Shown here piece after piece: positions 45,655-55,573 of a stretch of 64,000 nucleotides of DNA (position 1 is its first letter; the number at the start of each line of letters is the position of its first letter). Below the pieces are notes generated by a model. It had not been told where the DNA came from, did not search any database, and saw nothing but the letters and a program-made list of their open reading frames with translations. This stretch comes from Noviherbaspirillum sp. UKPF54. GTDB taxonomy: Bacteria > Pseudomonadota > Gammaproteobacteria > Burkholderiales > Burkholderiaceae_D. Position numbers and translations under genes: made by a program. Where the stretch lies: positions 1,550,001 to 1,614,000 of the forward strand of contig NZ_CP040128.1 in the NCBI RefSeq assembly GCF_007874125.1, read 5' to 3'.

Positions 45655-46431
45655 ATGAATGCGCCAGAAAAGCTGTCGATCCCGTCATTGAAGGAGCGCG
45701 TCTCTGCCGAGGAATGGCAGGCGCGCGTCGATCTCGCCGCGTGTTATCGCCTGGTGGCGGACTTCGGCTGGAGCGATCTGGTTTTTACCCACATCACCGC
45801 CCGCGTGCCTGGCGTCGACAACCAGTTCCTCATCAACCCATACGGCATGATGTTCGACGAGATTACCGCATCGTCACTGGTGAAAATCGACCTCCATGGC
45901 AACAAGATCGAGGAATCACCGTTTCCGGTCAATCCCGCCGGCTTCACGATCCATTCCGCCATCCACGCGGCGCGGCATGACGCGCAGTGCGTGTTGCATG
46001 CCCATAGTATCAACGGCGTGGCGGTATCGGCGCAAAAGGAAGGCGTGCTGCCCATCTCGCAGCAATCGATTTTTGTGCTGTCGAGCCTGGCCTATCACGA
46101 CTATGAAGGCGTGGCCTTGAATGCCGATGAGAAGCCCCGCCTGGTGGCGGATCTTGGAGATAAAAGCTATTTGATGTTACGCAACCACGGTTTGTTAACA
46201 TTAGGAAAAACAGTTGCCGATGCGTTCCTTAACATGTATATCTTCGAATCGGCATGCATGATCCAGATCCGCGCCCAGTCCGGCGGCGGCGAGTTGGTCC
46301 GGATTCCGGAACCGATCATCCGCGGCGCCCAGCAACAGGCGAAAAGCGTGACCAAGTCGCAGGGCGGCATGCTGGCATGGCCGGGACTGCTGCGCCGCCT
46401 GGACCGGATCGATCCCTCCTACCGCACCTGA
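45655..46431 (+). CDS. Class II aldolase/adducin family protein
   Basis: A 258-residue protein of the AraD/FucA-like class II aldolase superfamily. Metal-ligand histidines are visible in VLHAHSINGVA near residue 116 and in LMLRNHGLLTLG near residue 180; the acidic residue region is GFTIHSAIHAARHDA. A ribosome-binding site GAGGAG precedes the ATG. Such proteins can be aldolases, epimerases, or decarboxylating/structural relatives, so the reaction is open. An HD-domain gene follows after 14 bp, indicating an operon. Divergent from the Crp/Fnr regulator. Confidence 0.88.
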   Translation: MNAPEKLSIPSLKERVSAEEWQARVDLAACYRLVADFGWSDLVFTHITARVPGVDNQFLINPYGMMFDEITASSLVKIDLHGNKIEESPFPVNPAGFTIHSAIHAARHDAQCVLHAHSINGVAVSAQKEGVLPISQQSIFVLSSLAYHDYEGVALNADEKPRLVADLGDKSYLMLRNHGLLTLGKTVADAFLNMYIFESACMIQIRAQSGGGELVRIPEPIIRGAQQQAKSVTKSQGGMLAWPGLLRRLDRIDPSYRT

Positions 46432-46445
46432 TACAAGGAGAAGAC

Positions 46446-47030
46446 ATGGATACGAACATCAAGGCGCACGCCACCTTCCGCGACATGCAGGACAGTACGG
46501 CGGAAGACTGGAAAATCATCGCGGACGAATTCAGGCCGTACGCCGCGGCCTTGCCGGATCGCGTGCTGGCGCACCTGCGCCTGCTGGAAGGCGACTGCGG
46601 CGGCTTTCCGGTGGACCGGTTGACGCATAGCCTGCAAACAGCCACGCGCGCATGGCGCGACGGGCGCGATGAAGAATACGTGGTGTGCGCGCTGCTGCAT
46701 GACATTGGCGACACCCTCGGCAGCTTCAATCACCCGGATATCGCGGCCGCGATCCTGAAGCCGTTCGTCAGCCCGGAGAACCTGGCGATGGTAGAAAAGC
46801 ACGGGATCTTCCAGGGCTATTACTTTTTCCATCATCTCGGCATGGACCGCAACCTGCGGGATCAGTTCGCAGGGCAGGCGCTGTATGACGAGACGGTCGC
46901 GTTTTGCGAAAAGTATGACGCGCCTGCATTCGATCCCGAGTATGACACGCTGCCGCTGGCATTTTTCGAACCGATGCTGCGCCGCGTAATGGCGCGGCCA
47001 AAGAACACGATCTATAAGGCTGTGTCCTAG
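46446..47030 (+). CDS. HD-domain metal-dependent protein
   Basis: A 194-residue protein with an HD fold. Probable metal ligands are His61 (LTHSLQTATRA), His85-Asp86 (ALLHDIGDTLG), His96 (FNHPDI) and His119 (EKHGIFQGYYFFHH). The H-x-x-Q-T-A pattern followed by H-D-I-G-D is similar to HD-domain oxygenases of the PhnZ/MIOX type as well as phosphohydrolases, so either is possible. The start at 46446 has a ribosome-binding site AAGGAG. Paired with the class II aldolase-like gene. I cannot assign the substrate. Confidence 0.8.
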   Translation: MDTNIKAHATFRDMQDSTAEDWKIIADEFRPYAAALPDRVLAHLRLLEGDCGGFPVDRLTHSLQTATRAWRDGRDEEYVVCALLHDIGDTLGSFNHPDIAAAILKPFVSPENLAMVEKHGIFQGYYFFHHLGMDRNLRDQFAGQALYDETVAFCEKYDAPAFDPEYDTLPLAFFEPMLRRVMARPKNTIYKAVS

Positions 47031-47083
47031 AGAAAAGTCAAACCGATGATATTTGTGCAGTGCGCAATCGAAAAACGTTGACG

Positions 47084-47107
47084 CTTTTAGTACGGTCGTT
47101 CAAAAAT
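47084..47107. promoter_or_regulatory. TetR-type operator A upstream of the acyl-CoA ligase
   Basis: Core TACGGTCGTTC at 47091-47101, flanked by CTTTTAG and AAAAAT. The same core recurs at 51659-51669 and 55488-55498, each upstream of a transcription unit in this block. It lies 56 bp before the ligase ATG. Confidence 0.6.
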
Positions 47108-47162
47108 CATGACTTGAATTAGTGGAAATATTCTAATATTCAAAAAACAATTCGGAGACACC

Positions 47163-48815
47163 ATGGCGCAATACACCAAGAGCCCCTTGATGGGCCAGAT
47201 GATGAGCCAGCCCTTGCTCATTTCGAGCCTGATCCAGCACGCGGACCGCTATTTCGGTGACAGTGAAATCGTCTCGCGCCGCGTGGAAGGCGACATCCAC
47301 CGCTATACCTACCGCGATTGCCATGCACGTGCCCGCCGCATGGCCAATGCGCTCGGCAAGCTCGGCGTACAGATGGGCGACCGCGTGGCGACGCTGGCGT
47401 GGAACGGCTACCGCCACATGGAGTTGTACTACGCCATTTCCGGCTCCGGCGCTGTCATGCACACGATTAATCCGCGCCTGCATCCGGAACAGATCGCCTA
47501 CATCGTCAACCACGCCGAGGACCAGTACCTGTTCTTCGACATGACGTTTCTGCCGCTGGTCGAGGCGTTTGCGGCGCATTGTGGAACCGTCCGGGGTTTC
47601 GTGATGATGTGCGATCGCGAATGCATGCCACAGCAGAGCAAGGTGCCGAACCTGATGTGTTACGAGGACCTGATTGCCGAAAATTCGGACCGGTACGACT
47701 GGCCCCTGTTCGACGAAAACTCGGCTTCCAGCCTGTGCTACACCTCCGGCACGACGGGCAACCCGAAGGGCGCGCTGTACTCGCACCGCTCGACGGTGCT
47801 GCATTCCTTTGCATCGGTCATGCCCGATGCGCTCAACGTGTCGTCGCGCGACGTGGTGCTGCCGGTGGTGCCGATGTTCCACGTGAATGCGTGGGGCTTG
47901 CCGTACTCGGTGCCGATGGTCGGCGCCAAGATGGTGTTCCCTGGGCCGGCGCTGGACGGCAAGTCGATCTATGAATTGTTCGAACAGGAGAAGGTGACGT
48001 TCTCCGCCGGCGTGCCGACCGTGTGGCTAGGCTTGCTGACCTATGTCGGACAGAACAATCTGAAGTTTTCGACTTTCCGGCGTACCGTGATCGGCGGATC
48101 GGCCTGCCCGCCGGCGATGATGAAGACCTTCCGCCACCAATATAACGTCGAGGTGGTGCATGCCTGGGGCATGACGGAGATGTCGCCGCTCGGCACCACA
48201 TGCACGCTGCAAAGCAAGCATGCCGATCTGCCGGAGGATCAGAAGCAGGCAATCCTGGAGAAGCAGGGGCACGCCATCTACGGCGTCGACATGAAGATCG
48301 TCGACGACTCTGGCAAGGAGTTGCCGTGGGACGGCAAGACTTACGGCAATCTGCTGGTCAAGGGGCCGTGGATTATCAACAGCTATTTCAAGGCTGAGAG
48401 CGGCGACGTCCTGCAGGACGGCTGGTTCCCGACCGGCGACGTCGCGACCATCAGCCCGGACGGCTACATGCAGATCACCGACCGCAGCAAGGATGTGATC
48501 AAGTCAGGCGGCGAGTGGATCGGCACCATCGACCTCGAAAACATCGCGGCCGGGCATCCGGCGGTGCAGCAGGCCGCCTGCATCGGCGTATTTCATCCGA
48601 AATGGGACGAGCGACCGTTGCTGGTAGTGGTAAAGAAGCCGGACGCGGACCTCAGCAAGGAAGAGCTGATCAGGTTTTTCGAGGGAAAAATCGCCAAGTG
48701 GTGGACGCCCGACGACGTGGTGTTCGTCGACGCGCTGCCGATCGGCGCGACCGGGAAAGTTTTGAAAAACAGGATACGCGAGCAGTTCAAGGAGTACAGG
48801 CTGCCGACGGCCTGA
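47163..48815 (+). CDS. Acyl-CoA synthetase (medium/long-chain fatty acid-CoA ligase type)
   Basis: A 550-residue AMP-forming CoA ligase. The AMP-binding motif is [19 protein letters not shown] near residue 190, the adenine-site motif is [13 protein letters not shown] near residue 335, the hinge is [15 protein letters not shown] near residue 440, and the catalytic lysine is in [13 protein letters not shown] near residue 535. It activates a carboxylic acid with ATP and CoA; sequence suggests a fatty or related acid. A TetR-type operator precedes it. The first Liv-type binding protein gene follows after 71 bp. Confidence 0.92.
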   Translation: MAQYTKSPLMGQMMSQPLLISSLIQHADRYFGDSEIVSRRVEGDIHRYTYRDCHARARRMANALGKLGVQMGDRVATLAWNGYRHMELYYAISGSGAVMHTINPRLHPEQIAYIVNHAEDQYLFFDMTFLPLVEAFAAHCGTVRGFVMMCDRECMPQQSKVPNLMCYEDLIAENSDRYDWPLFDENSASSLCYTSGTTGNPKGALYSHRSTVLHSFASVMPDALNVSSRDVVLPVVPMFHVNAWGLPYSVPMVGAKMVFPGPALDGKSIYELFEQEKVTFSAGVPTVWLGLLTYVGQNNLKFSTFRRTVIGGSACPPAMMKTFRHQYNVEVVHAWGMTEMSPLGTTCTLQSKHADLPEDQKQAILEKQGHAIYGVDMKIVDDSGKELPWDGKTYGNLLVKGPWIINSYFKAESGDVLQDGWFPTGDVATISPDGYMQITDRSKDVIKSGGEWIGTIDLENIAAGHPAVQQAACIGVFHPKWDERPLLVVVKKPDADLSKEELIRFFEGKIAKWWTPDDVVFVDALPIGATGKVLKNRIREQFKEYRLPTA

Positions 48816-48886
48816 TGGGATTGAATAATATAAGAAGCCGAAAAGCCGAAGTTCCGACAACACACCCTGATATAAGGAAGAGACAA

Positions 48887-50137
48887 ATGATGAAAAAAAT
48901 CCGCCCCGTCCTGCTGACCCTTTCGATTGCGGCAGCCTTTTCAGCGCCTGCCGCGCAGGCGGAGCACGTGAAGATTGCCATGATCGATACGCTGTCGGGG
49001 GCCTTCGCCCCGATCGGACAGAATCAGCTGCACAGCTTCCAGATGTTCACCGAGATGGCGAATCAGCAGAAGTGGGCGGGCGCCGGCAATACGCTCGAAG
49101 TGGTCGGATTCGACGGCAAGGGCAGCCCGCAGGAATCGCTCAACCAGCTCAAGGCGGTGATCGACCAGGGTTACCGCTATATCGCCCAGGGTAACGGCTC
49201 GGGCGTCGCGCTGGCGCTGATCGATGCCGTCAACAAGCATAACGAGCGCAATCCCGGCAAGGAAATCGTGTTCCTGAACTACTCGGCGATCGACCCTGAC
49301 CTTACCAATAGCAAGTGCAGCTTCTGGCATTTCCGCTTCGACGCCAATTCGGACATGAAGATGGAGGCGCTGACGTCCTACATGGCGAAGGATCAGAGCA
49401 TCAAGAAGGTCTACATTATCGGTCAGAACTATGCGCACGGGCATCAGGTGACACGAGCGGCCAAGGAATACATCAAGCGCAAGCGCCCGGATGTCCAGGT
49501 CGTCGGCGACGACCTGCATCCGATCGCGACGGTGAAGGACTTCTCGCCGTATATCGCGAAGATCAAGGCGTCGGGCGCCGATACCGTCATCACCGGCAAC
49601 TGGGGCGCCGACCTCGCATTGCTGGTCAAGGCAGCGAAAGACGCCGGCCTGACCGCCAAGTTCTACACCTACTACGGCGGCACCTCGGGCGTACCGACGG
49701 CCATGGGCGGGGCGACCGCGGGGCAGGTCAAGCAGGTAGCCTACTGGACGCCGAACAATGAAACCTTCGCCGGGAAGGAGATCGTCGAGGCATTCAAGAA
49801 GAAGTACAACGACGACTTCTACGTGGCCGACACCTATACCGTGGTGCAGATGCTGTCCAAGGCCATCAAGGATGCCGGCTCGGCAGACCCGGTCAAGGTA
49901 GCGTTCGCCATGGAAGGGATGAAAGTCAAGGCGATCAACGGCGAGGTCGAGATGCGCGCCACCGACCACCAGCTACAACAGCCGCTGTACATCTCGACCT
50001 GGACCAAGGTCGACGGCAAGAAAATCAAGTACGACCAGGAAAACACCGGGTACGGCTGGAGCAACGATCAGAAGATCGACCCTTACGTCGCGACCCAGCC
50101 GACGTCGTGCCAGATGAAACGGCCATCCCGTTCGTAA
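48887..50137 (+). CDS. Branched-chain amino acid-type ABC transporter substrate-binding protein, copy 1
   Basis: A 416-residue periplasmic binding protein of the LivJ/LivK (type I fold) family. Signal peptide PVLLTLSIAAAFSAPAAQA, mature start near EHVKIAMIDTLSGAFAPIGQ. Ligand-site segments include GNGSGVALALIDAVN and NWGADLALLVKAA. Ribosome-binding site AAGGAAGAG. It is nearly the same length as, and highly similar to, the next gene. The CoA ligase upstream and beta-oxidation enzyme downstream suggest the ligand is a carboxylic acid rather than an amino acid; this is inference. Confidence 0.92.
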   Translation: MMKKIRPVLLTLSIAAAFSAPAAQAEHVKIAMIDTLSGAFAPIGQNQLHSFQMFTEMANQQKWAGAGNTLEVVGFDGKGSPQESLNQLKAVIDQGYRYIAQGNGSGVALALIDAVNKHNERNPGKEIVFLNYSAIDPDLTNSKCSFWHFRFDANSDMKMEALTSYMAKDQSIKKVYIIGQNYAHGHQVTRAAKEYIKRKRPDVQVVGDDLHPIATVKDFSPYIAKIKASGADTVITGNWGADLALLVKAAKDAGLTAKFYTYYGGTSGVPTAMGGATAGQVKQVAYWTPNNETFAGKEIVEAFKKKYNDDFYVADTYTVVQMLSKAIKDAGSADPVKVAFAMEGMKVKAINGEVEMRATDHQLQQPLYISTWTKVDGKKIKYDQENTGYGWSNDQKIDPYVATQPTSCQMKRPSRS

Positions 50138-50151
50138 TATCCTCCACGCGG

Positions 50152-50173
50152 CATGGACCGGCTGCGGTCCATG
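50152..50173 (+). terminator. Hairpin between the two binding-protein genes
   Basis: CATGGACCG (50152-50160) pairs perfectly with CGGTCCATG (50165-50173), loop GCTG. No T-run follows, so it is more likely an mRNA-stabilising or processing hairpin than a terminator. Confidence 0.4.
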
Positions 50174-50338
50174 TCGTATTCCGCCTTCGATCTGAATACC
50201 GCAAATCGTTTCGCGCCTGCGCGAGGAAAGCAGAAATGACATGAAAAATAGCGGTTGATTTACCGTCTATCCGTTGCTTTACATCAGGTAGGACCATGGA
50301 TATGCTGTATGTACACAATACCTATAAGGAAGAGACAA

Positions 50339-51589
50339 ATGGCTGCTCAAAGCAAAGCCTTATTCCTCGTGCTATCCGCCAGTGCCGCCTTTGCCGCTCC
50401 CGTCACGGTATCTGCAGAAACCGTGAAAATGGCATTCATCGATCCGCTGTCGGGCCCGTTCGCGCCGGTGGGGCAGGGCATCCTGAAAAGCTGGCAGTAC
50501 ATCGCCGACATGGCGAACGCGCAGAAATGGGGCGGCGACAACAAGTTTGAAATCGTCGGATTCGATAACAAGGGCAGCCCGCAGGAGTCGCTCACGCAGC
50601 TGAAGGCGGCCATCGACCAGGGTTACCGGTACGTCATTCAGGGCAACGGGTCGGGCGTCGCGCTGGCGCTGATCGACGCGGTCAACAAGCACAACGAGCG
50701 CAACCCCGGCAAGGAAGTGCTGTTCGTGAATTATGCGGCCGTCGACCCGGATCTCACCAACAGCAAGTGCAGCTTCTGGCATTTCCGCTTTGACGCCAAC
50801 TCCGACCAGAAGATGGAAGCCCTGACGTCCTTCATCGCGAAGGACCAGGGCATCAAGAAGGTCTACATCATCGGCCAGAACTATGCGCATGGCCACCAGG
50901 TGTCGCGCGCCGCGAAGGACTACCTGAAGCGCAAGCGGCCCGACATCCAGATCGTCGGCGACGACCTGCATCCGATCGGACAGGTGAAGGACTTTGCGCC
51001 TTATGTCGCCAAGATCAAGGCGTCCGGCGCCGATACCGTCATTACCGGCAACTGGGGTGCCGATCTCGCGCTGCTGGTCAAGGCCGCAAAAGACGCCGAC
51101 CTCAAGGCGAATTTCTACACGTATTACGGCAGCACGACCGGCGTGCCGACCGCGATGGGCGCGGCCGGCGCCGACCGCGTGAAGTATGTCGGCTACTGGA
51201 ACGTCAATAACGAGAAATTCGCCGGCAAGGATATCGTCGAAGGCTTCAAGAAGAAGTACAACGACGACTACTACGCGATGGCGACCTACACCGGACTGGC
51301 CATGCTGGGGAAGGCGTTCAAGGAAACCAGGTCGACCGACCCGGTCAAGGTGGCGTTTGCGCTGGAAGGCATGAAGGCGCAGAGCCTGAACGGGGAGGTC
51401 GAAATGCGCAAGGCCGACCACCAGTTGCAACAGCCGCTGTATATCGCTACCTGGGTGAAGGTCAATGGCAAGGACGTCAGGTACGACCAGGAAAACACCG
51501 GTTTTGGCTGGAGAACCGACCAGAAGCTCGATACCTATGTCGCGACGCAGCCGACGTCGTGCCAGATGAAACGTCCGTCGCCCAACTGA
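50339..51589 (+). CDS. Branched-chain amino acid-type ABC transporter substrate-binding protein, copy 2
   Basis: A 416-residue paralogue of copy 1. Signal peptide KALFLVLSASAAFAAPVTVSA, then ETVKMAFIDPLSGPFAPVGQG. Long stretches are identical to copy 1 (for example GNGSGVALALIDAVNKHNER and the C-terminal TQPTSCQMKRPS). The 16 bases before both start codons are the same (TATAAGGAAGAGACAA), showing that the duplication included the ribosome-binding site. A strong terminator follows, separating it from livH. Confidence 0.92.
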   Translation: MAAQSKALFLVLSASAAFAAPVTVSAETVKMAFIDPLSGPFAPVGQGILKSWQYIADMANAQKWGGDNKFEIVGFDNKGSPQESLTQLKAAIDQGYRYVIQGNGSGVALALIDAVNKHNERNPGKEVLFVNYAAVDPDLTNSKCSFWHFRFDANSDQKMEALTSFIAKDQGIKKVYIIGQNYAHGHQVSRAAKDYLKRKRPDIQIVGDDLHPIGQVKDFAPYVAKIKASGADTVITGNWGADLALLVKAAKDADLKANFYTYYGSTTGVPTAMGAAGADRVKYVGYWNVNNEKFAGKDIVEGFKKKYNDDYYAMATYTGLAMLGKAFKETRSTDPVKVAFALEGMKAQSLNGEVEMRKADHQLQQPLYIATWVKVNGKDVRYDQENTGFGWRTDQKLDTYVATQPTSCQMKRPSPN

Positions 51590-51604
51590 CAGGTTATATC
51601 CCTT

Positions 51605-51643
51605 GCAGCGTGCGGGCGTCGCGAGACTGCACGCTGCTTTTTT
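51605..51643 (+). terminator. Intrinsic terminator after binding-protein copy 2
   Basis: GCAGCGTGC (51605-51613) pairs with GCACGCTGC (51629-51637), 15-nt loop, then TTTTTT. It separates the binding-protein unit from livHMGF. Confidence 0.88.
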
Positions 51644-51651
51644 GCCGCTAG

Positions 51652-51675
51652 AAAATAGTACGGTCGTACACGAAT
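51652..51675. promoter_or_regulatory. TetR-type operator B upstream of livH
   Basis: AAAATAGTACGGTCGTAC, with core TACGGTCGTAC at 51659-51669. Placed 25 bp before the livH start codon. The left flank AAAATA matches operator C. Confidence 0.6.
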
Positions 51676-51693
51676 TTTACGTAGAGGTGCCGT

Positions 51694-52641
51694 GTGGAGT
51701 TCACTTTAATTACCCTGCTGAACGGACTGAGCTACGGGCTCTTGCTGTTCATGCTGTCATCCGGACTGACGCTGATTTTCAGCATGATGGGCGTGCTGAA
51801 CTTTGCGCATGCCAGCTTTTACATGCTCGGCGCCTACTTCGCCTATACCGTCAGCACCAAGCTCGGTTTCTGGCCGGCGCTGTTCATCGCGCCACTCGCT
51901 GTCGGTGCCATCGGCGCCGTGGTCGAGCGCTACGGCCTGCGTTCGGTCCACAAGTACGGCCACATCCCCGAGCTGCTGTTCACCTTCGGCCTGTCGTACG
52001 TCGTGGTCGAGCTGGTGCAGCTGGTGTGGGGCAAGGCGGCCGTGCCGTATCCGATTCCGCCTGAGCTCGACGGCCCGCTGTTTACGCTGTTCTCCACCAC
52101 CTTCCCGATCTACCGCGGATTCATGATGCTGATCGCGCTGCTGATGCTGCTGTCGATCTACCTGATTCTGACCAAGACCCGCATCGGCCTGGTGATCCAG
52201 GCGGCGTTGACCCACCCGGACATGGTCGAAGCGCTCGGACACAACGTGCCGCGCGTGTTCATGCTGGTATTCGGCGGCGGTTGCGCGCTGGCCGGACTGG
52301 CCGGCGTGATCGGCGGCAACGCGTTCGTGACGGAACCCGGCATGGCGGCAACCGTCGGCAGCATCATCTTCGTGGTCGTGGTCGTCGGCGGCATGGGTTC
52401 GCTGGTCGGCGCTTTGCTCGCCTCGCTCCTGATCGGCGTGCTGCAGACGTTCGCCGTTGCAATCGACTATTCGTTCCTGAATCTGTTTTCGACGATGGGC
52501 ATGGCGCTAGGTGCGGAAACCTTTGGTTATCCGGTATTGAAGCTCACCATTTCACAAGTGGCGCCGATCATGCCGTATTTGCTGCTGGTGCTGATTCTGA
52601 TCTTCAGGCCGCGCGGTCTGATGGGTACGCGGGAGGGTTGA
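51694..52641 (+). CDS. livH: Branched-chain amino acid-type ABC transporter permease LivH
   Basis: A 315-residue inner-membrane permease with about eight hydrophobic segments. Family features: LLNGLSYGLLLFMLSSGLTLIF at the N-terminus, and the cytoplasmic EAA-like loop region VEALGHNVPRVFMLVFGGGCALAGLAGVIGG. The start codon is GTG, preceded by AGAGGTG. First gene of livHMGF; its promoter carries TetR-type operator B. Its partner is livM, 1 bp downstream of its stop. Confidence 0.93.
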   Translation: MEFTLITLLNGLSYGLLLFMLSSGLTLIFSMMGVLNFAHASFYMLGAYFAYTVSTKLGFWPALFIAPLAVGAIGAVVERYGLRSVHKYGHIPELLFTFGLSYVVVELVQLVWGKAAVPYPIPPELDGPLFTLFSTTFPIYRGFMMLIALLMLLSIYLILTKTRIGLVIQAALTHPDMVEALGHNVPRVFMLVFGGGCALAGLAGVIGGNAFVTEPGMAATVGSIIFVVVVVGGMGSLVGALLASLLIGVLQTFAVAIDYSFLNLFSTMGMALGAETFGYPVLKLTISQVAPIMPYLLLVLILIFRPRGLMGTREG

Positions 52642-52642
52642 G

Positions 52643-53937
52643 ATGACTGCCATAACGATGAGCAATGCGATGAAATACAAACCGATGAACCTTGGCCGCT
52701 GGCTGCTGTGGGGCGCCTTCGCGCTGGTGCTGATCGCCGCCCCGCTGGTCTTCAACAAGGGCGCTTCGCTGTCCGTGCTGTCCACCATGGGCACCGTGAT
52801 GATTTTCGGCCTGTCCTACAACATGTTGCTGGGGCAGGGCGGCATGCTGTCGTTCGGCCATGCGGTCTATTCTGGCCTGGGGGCGTTTTTCGCCATCCAT
52901 GCGATGAACCTTGCCTCGGCCGGCGCCATCTGGATGCCGGTCACCCTTGTGCCGCTGGTGGGTGGCCTGGCCGGCATGTTCTTCGGCGCCCTGTTCGGCT
53001 ATGTGACGACCAAGAAATCGGGCACCACCTTCGCCATGATCACGCTGGGCATCGTGGAGCTGGTGTTCGCCTGCTCGCTGATGTTCCCGGAATTCTTCGG
53101 CGGCGAGGGCGGCATCACCACCAACCGCGTCTATGGCTCGCCTTTCCTCGGCATCACCTACGGGCCGCAGATCCAGGTGTACTACCTGATCGCGTTCTGG
53201 CTGTTCATTGCCACCATCGGCATGTACGCCTTCACGCAGACGCCGCTGGGCCGCATCATCAATGCCGTGCGCGACAACCCCGAGCGGGTCGAGTTCATCG
53301 GCTACGACACCCAATGGGCACGTTACCTGACGCTGATCCTGTCGGGCTTTTTCGCCGGCATTTCCGGCGGCCTGTCCGCCATCAACTTCGAGATCGTCAC
53401 CGCCGAAAACGTCAGCGCCATGCGCTCCGGCGCCATCCTGCTGTTCACCTTCATCGGCGGCGTCGGCTTCTTCTTCGGACCCATGATCGGCGCCGTTATC
53501 GGGGTGTTCCTGACCGTGCTGCTGTCGGACTTCACCAAGGCCTGGCAGCTCTACCTGGGCGTGTTCTTCATCGTGATCGTGATGTATGCGCCGGGCGGCG
53601 TGGCCAGCATCCTCATGATGAACCTGCGGCTGGTGAAATTCGGCAAGTTCAAGCCGGTCGCCCCGCGCCTGCTGGCCGTCTGCGGCACGGCTGCCGTGGC
53701 CTTGCTGGGCGTGGCGATGGCCATCGAAATGCTGTACCACCTGACGCTGGACGCGGCGAACGGCACCGAGATGAAGCTGTTCGGCTTCATGGTCGATACG
53801 GCCCAGCCTGCTGGCTGGCTGGTCGCTGCCGTCCTGTTCGCCGTCGGCGCCTGCGGCTTCTGGTTCGCCAGAAAAGGCTTCATGCAGGCCTGGGGGCAAG
53901 CCAATAGCGACATTGAAGAACTGATCCGGAGACAAGC

Positions 53938-53941
<4 letters not shown>
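52643..53941 (+). CDS. livM: Branched-chain amino acid-type ABC transporter permease LivM, extended C-terminus
   Basis: A 432-residue permease. The LivM core (about residues 18-335) has GLSYNMLLGQGGMLSFGHAV and the loop RDNPERVEFIGYDTQWARYL. After the core there are about 90 extra residues with two more hydrophobic stretches (LLAVCGTAAVALLGVAMAIE and AGWLVAAVLFAVGACGFWF) and a short soluble tail ending DIEELIRRQA. The extension is in frame and overlaps livG by 4 bp, so it is not a sequencing tail. Its role is unknown. Confidence 0.9.
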
Positions 53942-54714
<773 letters not shown>

Positions 54715-55413
54715 ATGGCACTACTCGAAATCAAGGATCTGCATGCGTATTACGGCAAGAGCCATGTGCTGCATGGCGTGGACATGCATGTGGGCGAAGG
54801 GGAAATCGTCAGCCTGCTGGGACGCAACGGCGTGGGACGCTCGACCACGGTGAAATCGACCATGGGACAGGTCGACGTGACGGGCTCGATCCGTTTCAAG
54901 GGCGAGGAGATCACCGGCCTGAAGGCGTTCGAGATCGCGCACAAGGGGCTCGGCTATGTGCCGGAAAACCGCGACATCTTCCCGACGTTGACCGTCGAGC
55001 AGAACCTGCTGCTGGGCGAAAAGAAAGGGAAGAAGTCGCGCTGGAACATCGACGACATGTACCAGATGTTCCCGCGCCTGAAGGAACGGCAGCACACGCA
55101 GGCCGGCGTCCTGTCGGGCGGTGAACAGCAGATGCTGACCCTGTGCCGCACGCTGATGGGCGACCCCGATTTGATCATGATCGACGAGCCGACCGAAGGA
55201 CTGGCGCCCAAGATCGTCGAGCTGGTCGGCGAATACCTCAAGGAGCTGAAGAACCGGGGGATTTCGGTGCTGCTGGTGGAGCAGAAGCTGGACATTGCGA
55301 TGAAGATTTCGCAGCGGGTGTATGTGATGGGGCACGGGTCCATCGTGTTCGAGGGCACGCCGGACGAGTTGCGCGCCAATGCCGCTATCCGCAAGGAGTG
55401 GCTGGAAGTGTGA
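54715..55413 (+). CDS. livF: Branched-chain amino acid-type ABC transporter ATP-binding protein LivF with Arg in Walker A
   Basis: A 232-residue ATPase. The Walker A motif reads GRNGVGRST (residues 36-44): Arg42 (codon CGC, 54838-54840) replaces the lysine that normally contacts ATP phosphates. Other motifs are intact: VLSGGEQQMLTLCR signature, LIMIDEPTEGLAP Walker B, and LLVEQKLDIAMKI, where the H-loop position is Gln-Lys as often in LivF. Starts directly after livG. A hairpin with T-rich tail follows. The protein may rely on LivG for hydrolysis, or Arg may serve; undetermined. Confidence 0.92.
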   Translation: MALLEIKDLHAYYGKSHVLHGVDMHVGEGEIVSLLGRNGVGRSTTVKSTMGQVDVTGSIRFKGEEITGLKAFEIAHKGLGYVPENRDIFPTLTVEQNLLLGEKKGKKSRWNIDDMYQMFPRLKERQHTQAGVLSGGEQQMLTLCRTLMGDPDLIMIDEPTEGLAPKIVELVGEYLKELKNRGISVLLVEQKLDIAMKISQRVYVMGHGSIVFEGTPDELRANAAIRKEWLEV

Positions 55414-55446
55414 TGGCGGCCGAGCGCGCCCGGTCGCGACGGTTTC

Positions 55447-55476
55447 CGGCGCGCAGAAACGCGCGCCGAAATTTTT
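55447..55476 (+). terminator. Probable terminator after livF
   Basis: CGGCGCGC (55447-55454) pairs with GCGCGCCG (55461-55468), loop AGAAAC, then AAATTTTT. It lies just before TetR-type operator C. Confidence 0.7.
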
Positions 55477-55480
55477 CGGA

Positions 55481-55504
55481 AAAATAATACGATCGTTCTA
55501 TTTT
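55481..55504. promoter_or_regulatory. TetR-type operator C upstream of the beta-oxidation gene
   Basis: The best of three related sites: left arm AAAATAATACGA, right arm TCGTTCTATTTT, symmetric over 24 bp except for two flank positions per arm. Core TACGATCGTTC at 55488-55498. It lies about 70 bp before the ATG at 55574. Confidence 0.65.
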
Positions 55505-55573
55505 GGGGTATAGTTAGGCACGAGTTATCGCGGTTCCGACATCCCCCAGGACTTCAAACATAAAGGAAGAGAT

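Noticed and set aside
48887..51589. CRISPR-like or phage repeat structure from the repeated sequence blocks here
   Set aside because: The repetition is explained by two paralogous binding-protein genes in tandem.
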